A stretch of 64,000 bases of DNA, taken from positions 2,418,001 to 2,482,000 of the forward strand of contig LT549889.1 in NCBI GenBank assembly GCA_900078775.1. The letters are read 5' to 3'. Made by a program: the position numbers and the translations under genes. Position 1 is the first letter of the stretch; every line of letters begins with the position of its first letter. The stretch comes from Mycolicibacterium aurum. Its GTDB lineage: Bacteria; Actinomycetota; Actinomycetes; Mycobacteriales; Mycobacteriaceae. Shown here one piece after another: positions 62,540 through 64,000 of the stretch. Below the pieces are notes generated by a model. That model was not told the DNA's origin and searched no databases. It saw only the letters and a list, made by a program, of their open reading frames with translations.

Positions 62540-62565
62540 CGTGGGCATGCCCGCGAGTCAAACAG

Positions 62566-62588
62566 TTAATGAAAATCATTGTCAATTA
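62566..62588. promoter_or_regulatory. Zur-like operator
   Basis: An AT-rich, nearly symmetrical block whose core reads TGAAAATCATTGTCA (62570-62584), flanked by TTAA and ATTA. This closely resembles the mycobacterial Zur consensus (TGAAAATNATTTTCA-like) and stands out against the GC-rich background. It lies 27 bp before the AztD-like start, where a repressor would block transcription in zinc-rich conditions. An IdeR-type box differs. Confidence 0.7.
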
Positions 62589-62611
62589 GCGATACATGCA
62601 CGTGAACGGTC

Positions 62612-62653
62612 AAAAAAGAACCGCGCAGCACGTCTTGGAGACGTGCTGCGCGG
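62612..62653 (-). terminator. intrinsic terminator of rpsA
   Basis: A perfect 15-bp stem (arms 62621-62635 and 62639-62653, starting CCGCGCAGCACGTCT) with a 3-nt loop, followed on the minus strand by TTCTTTTTT. This is a textbook Rho-independent terminator, not common in mycobacteria. It separates rpsA from the AztD-like gene, so the latter must have its own promoter, consistent with the Zur-like site. Confidence 0.92.
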
Positions 62654-62681
62654 CTTCACTCGGCGAATGAGTGTCTTTTTA

Positions 62682-64000
62682 TCAGGCGTTGCCCGCGAGC
62701 TTCTCGCGCAGGGCAGCCAGCTGGGCGTCGCTGGCCAGCGACCCACCCGCGGACTCACCCTCGGAGCGCGAAGAGCTGCTGGAGGTCGACGGGCGAGCCG
62801 CTTCCTCCGCCTCGGCAGCGGCGAACTTCTCCATCTGCGCGGTGTGCATCTTGTGCCGACGCTCGGCCTCGGCGTACCGGGCCTCCCATTCGGTGCGCTG
62901 CTTGTCGAAGCCCTCGAGCCATTCGTTGGTGTCGGCGTCGAAGCCCTCGGGGAAGATGTAGTTCCCCGCCTCGTCGTAGCTGTCGGCCATGCCGTACTTC
63001 GAGGGGTCGAACTCCTCGGTGTAGTCCTCGTTGGCCTGCTTGAGGCTCAGCGAGATCCGGCGACGCTCCAGGTCGATGTCGATGACCTTGACCATCGCGT
63101 CGTCGCCGACCTGGACCACCTGGTCCGGGACCTCGACGTGGCGCTCGGACAGCTCCGAGATGTGCACCAGGCCCTCGATGCCCTCCTCGACGCGGACGAA
63201 CGCACCGAACGGCACCAGCTTGGTGACCTTGCCCGGCACGATCTGGCCGATGGCGTGGGTGCGGGCGAAGTGGCGCCACGGATCTTCCTGAGTCGCCTTG
63301 AGCGACAGCGAAACCCGCTCGCGGTCCATGTCGACGTCGAGCACCTCGACGGTGACCTCGTCGCCGACGGTGACGACCTCGGACGGGTGATCGATGTGCT
63401 TCCAGGACAGCTCGGAGACGTGCACCAGGCCGTCGACGCCGCCGAGATCGACGAAGGCGCCGAAGTTGACGATCGAGGACACGACACCCTTGCGGATGGC
63501 ACCCTTGGTGAGCTGGTTGAGGAACTCGCTGCGAACCTCGGACTGGGTCTGCTCCAGCCACGCGCGGCGCGAGAGCACCACGTTGTTGCGGTTCTTGTCG
63601 AGCTCGATGATCTTGGCCTCGATCTCCTTGCCGATGTACGGCTGCAGATCGCGGACGCGGCGCATCTCGACCAGCGATGCGGGCAGGAAGCCACGCAGGC
63701 CGATGTCGAGGATCAGGCCACCCTTGACGACCTCGATGACGGTGCCCTTGACGGCCTCGTCCTTCTCCTTGAGTTCTTCGATGGTGCCCCAGGCACGCTC
63801 GTACTGAGCGCGCTTCTTGGACAGGATCAGGCGGCCTTCCTTGTCCTCCTTGGTGAGAACGAGGGCCTCGACCTCATCGCCCACGGAAACGACCTCGTTG
63901 GGGTCGACATCGTGCTTGATGGAGAGTTCGCGGGAGGGGATTACGCCTTCGGTCTTGTAACCGATATCGAGCAGAACCTCGTCACGGTCGACCTTGACGA
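62682..64000 (-). CDS. rpsA: 30S ribosomal protein S1 (5' end outside the window)
   Basis: S1 helps mRNA bind to the 30S subunit. About 439 codons are visible, covering most of the S1 repeats (for example RRAWLEQTQSEVRSEF, GVDGLVHVSELSWKHIDHP, EEGIEGLVHISELSERH). The C-terminus ends in a Ser/Glu-rich linker followed by SLASDAQLAALREKLAGNA, the mycobacterial tail. The N-terminus lies beyond 64000, so this is a partial gene, not truncated. The intrinsic terminator follows its stop. Confidence 0.97.
   Translation of the reverse strand, partial: VKVDRDEVLLDIGYKTEGVIPSRELSIKHDVDPNEVVSVGDEVEALVLTKEDKEGRLILSKKRAQYERAWGTIEELKEKDEAVKGTVIEVVKGGLILDIGLRGFLPASLVEMRRVRDLQPYIGKEIEAKIIELDKNRNNVVLSRRAWLEQTQSEVRSEFLNQLTKGAIRKGVVSSIVNFGAFVDLGGVDGLVHVSELSWKHIDHPSEVVTVGDEVTVEVLDVDMDRERVSLSLKATQEDPWRHFARTHAIGQIVPGKVTKLVPFGAFVRVEEGIEGLVHISELSERHVEVPDQVVQVGDDAMVKVIDIDLERRRISLSLKQANEDYTEEFDPSKYGMADSYDEAGNYIFPEGFDADTNEWLEGFDKQRTEWEARYAEAERRHKMHTAQMEKFAAAEAEEAARPSTSSSSSRSEGESAGGSLASDAQLAALREKLAGNA

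Overview
The window comes from a rapidly growing mycobacterium (Mycolicibacterium-like). The evidence is the 16S rRNA gene with the short helix 18 typical of fast growers, high-GC coding sequence, and gene order that follows the M. tuberculosis Rv1630-Rv1689 block in reverse: rpsA, coaE, uvrB, the Rv1636-type stress protein, uvrA, lysX, infC-rpmI-rplT, pheS-pheT, the arginine cluster, an Rv1683-like gene, mpg and tyrS. The rRNA operon lies directly downstream of tyrS, which is the rrnB position of fast growers. I cannot name the species.

Layout. 1-5.7 kb: 5S, 23S and 16S rRNA genes (minus strand) with leader and one clear promoter. 5.7-11.5 kb: tyrS, mpg, a Trm112-like gene, a secreted protein and a lipase/acyl-CoA-synthetase fusion. 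11.6-13.4 kb: an ABC-F ATPase. 13.4-27.2 kb: a long minus-strand run of adenylyl cyclase, pheS, pheT, argC-J-B-D-F-R-G-H and a frameshifted hydrolase, with a double palindromic ArgR operator before argC. 27.3-32.1 kb: accessory genes (FadR-type regulator and GntP permease with an operator; a DUF2236 protein and an acyl-CoA dehydrogenase). 32.2-40.0 kb: tsnR-rplT-rpmI-infC, then DUF1844, lysX, an esterase-like membrane protein and a small acidic protein. 40.0-48.8 kb: an AlkZ-like HTH_42 protein, a DUF222/HNH (13E12-type) gene with an internal LexA box, uvrA, an MBL hydrolase, DUF427, an F420-dependent oxidoreductase and an acyl-CoA dehydrogenase. 48.8-56.5 kb: universal stress protein, SDR, a frameshifted HSL-family hydrolase, a cytochrome P450, tRNA-Cys, a secreted glycosidase with a 15-bp minisatellite tail, an AT-rich gap and a frameshifted DUF899 gene. 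56.5-64 kb: uvrB, small genes, coaE, an AztD-like zinc lipoprotein with a Zur-like operator, and rpsA, which runs off the window.

Functional themes are translation, arginine biosynthesis under ArgR, DNA repair (mpg, HTH_42 glycosylase-like, uvrA, uvrB, LexA-linked DUF222), and lipid or envelope functions. No phage, CRISPR array, transposase or obvious new multigene defence system was seen. The observations most worth checking are: three genes broken by what looks like a single missing base; the pentapeptide (VVED-type) minisatellite in the secreted glycosidase; the orphan AztD-like gene with a Zur-type operator between coaE and rpsA; a paired base change in the 16S central pseudoknot; the HAT replacement of the catalytic QxQ motif in the HTH_42 protein; and a tsnR that seems to need a CTG start overlapping the rplT stop.
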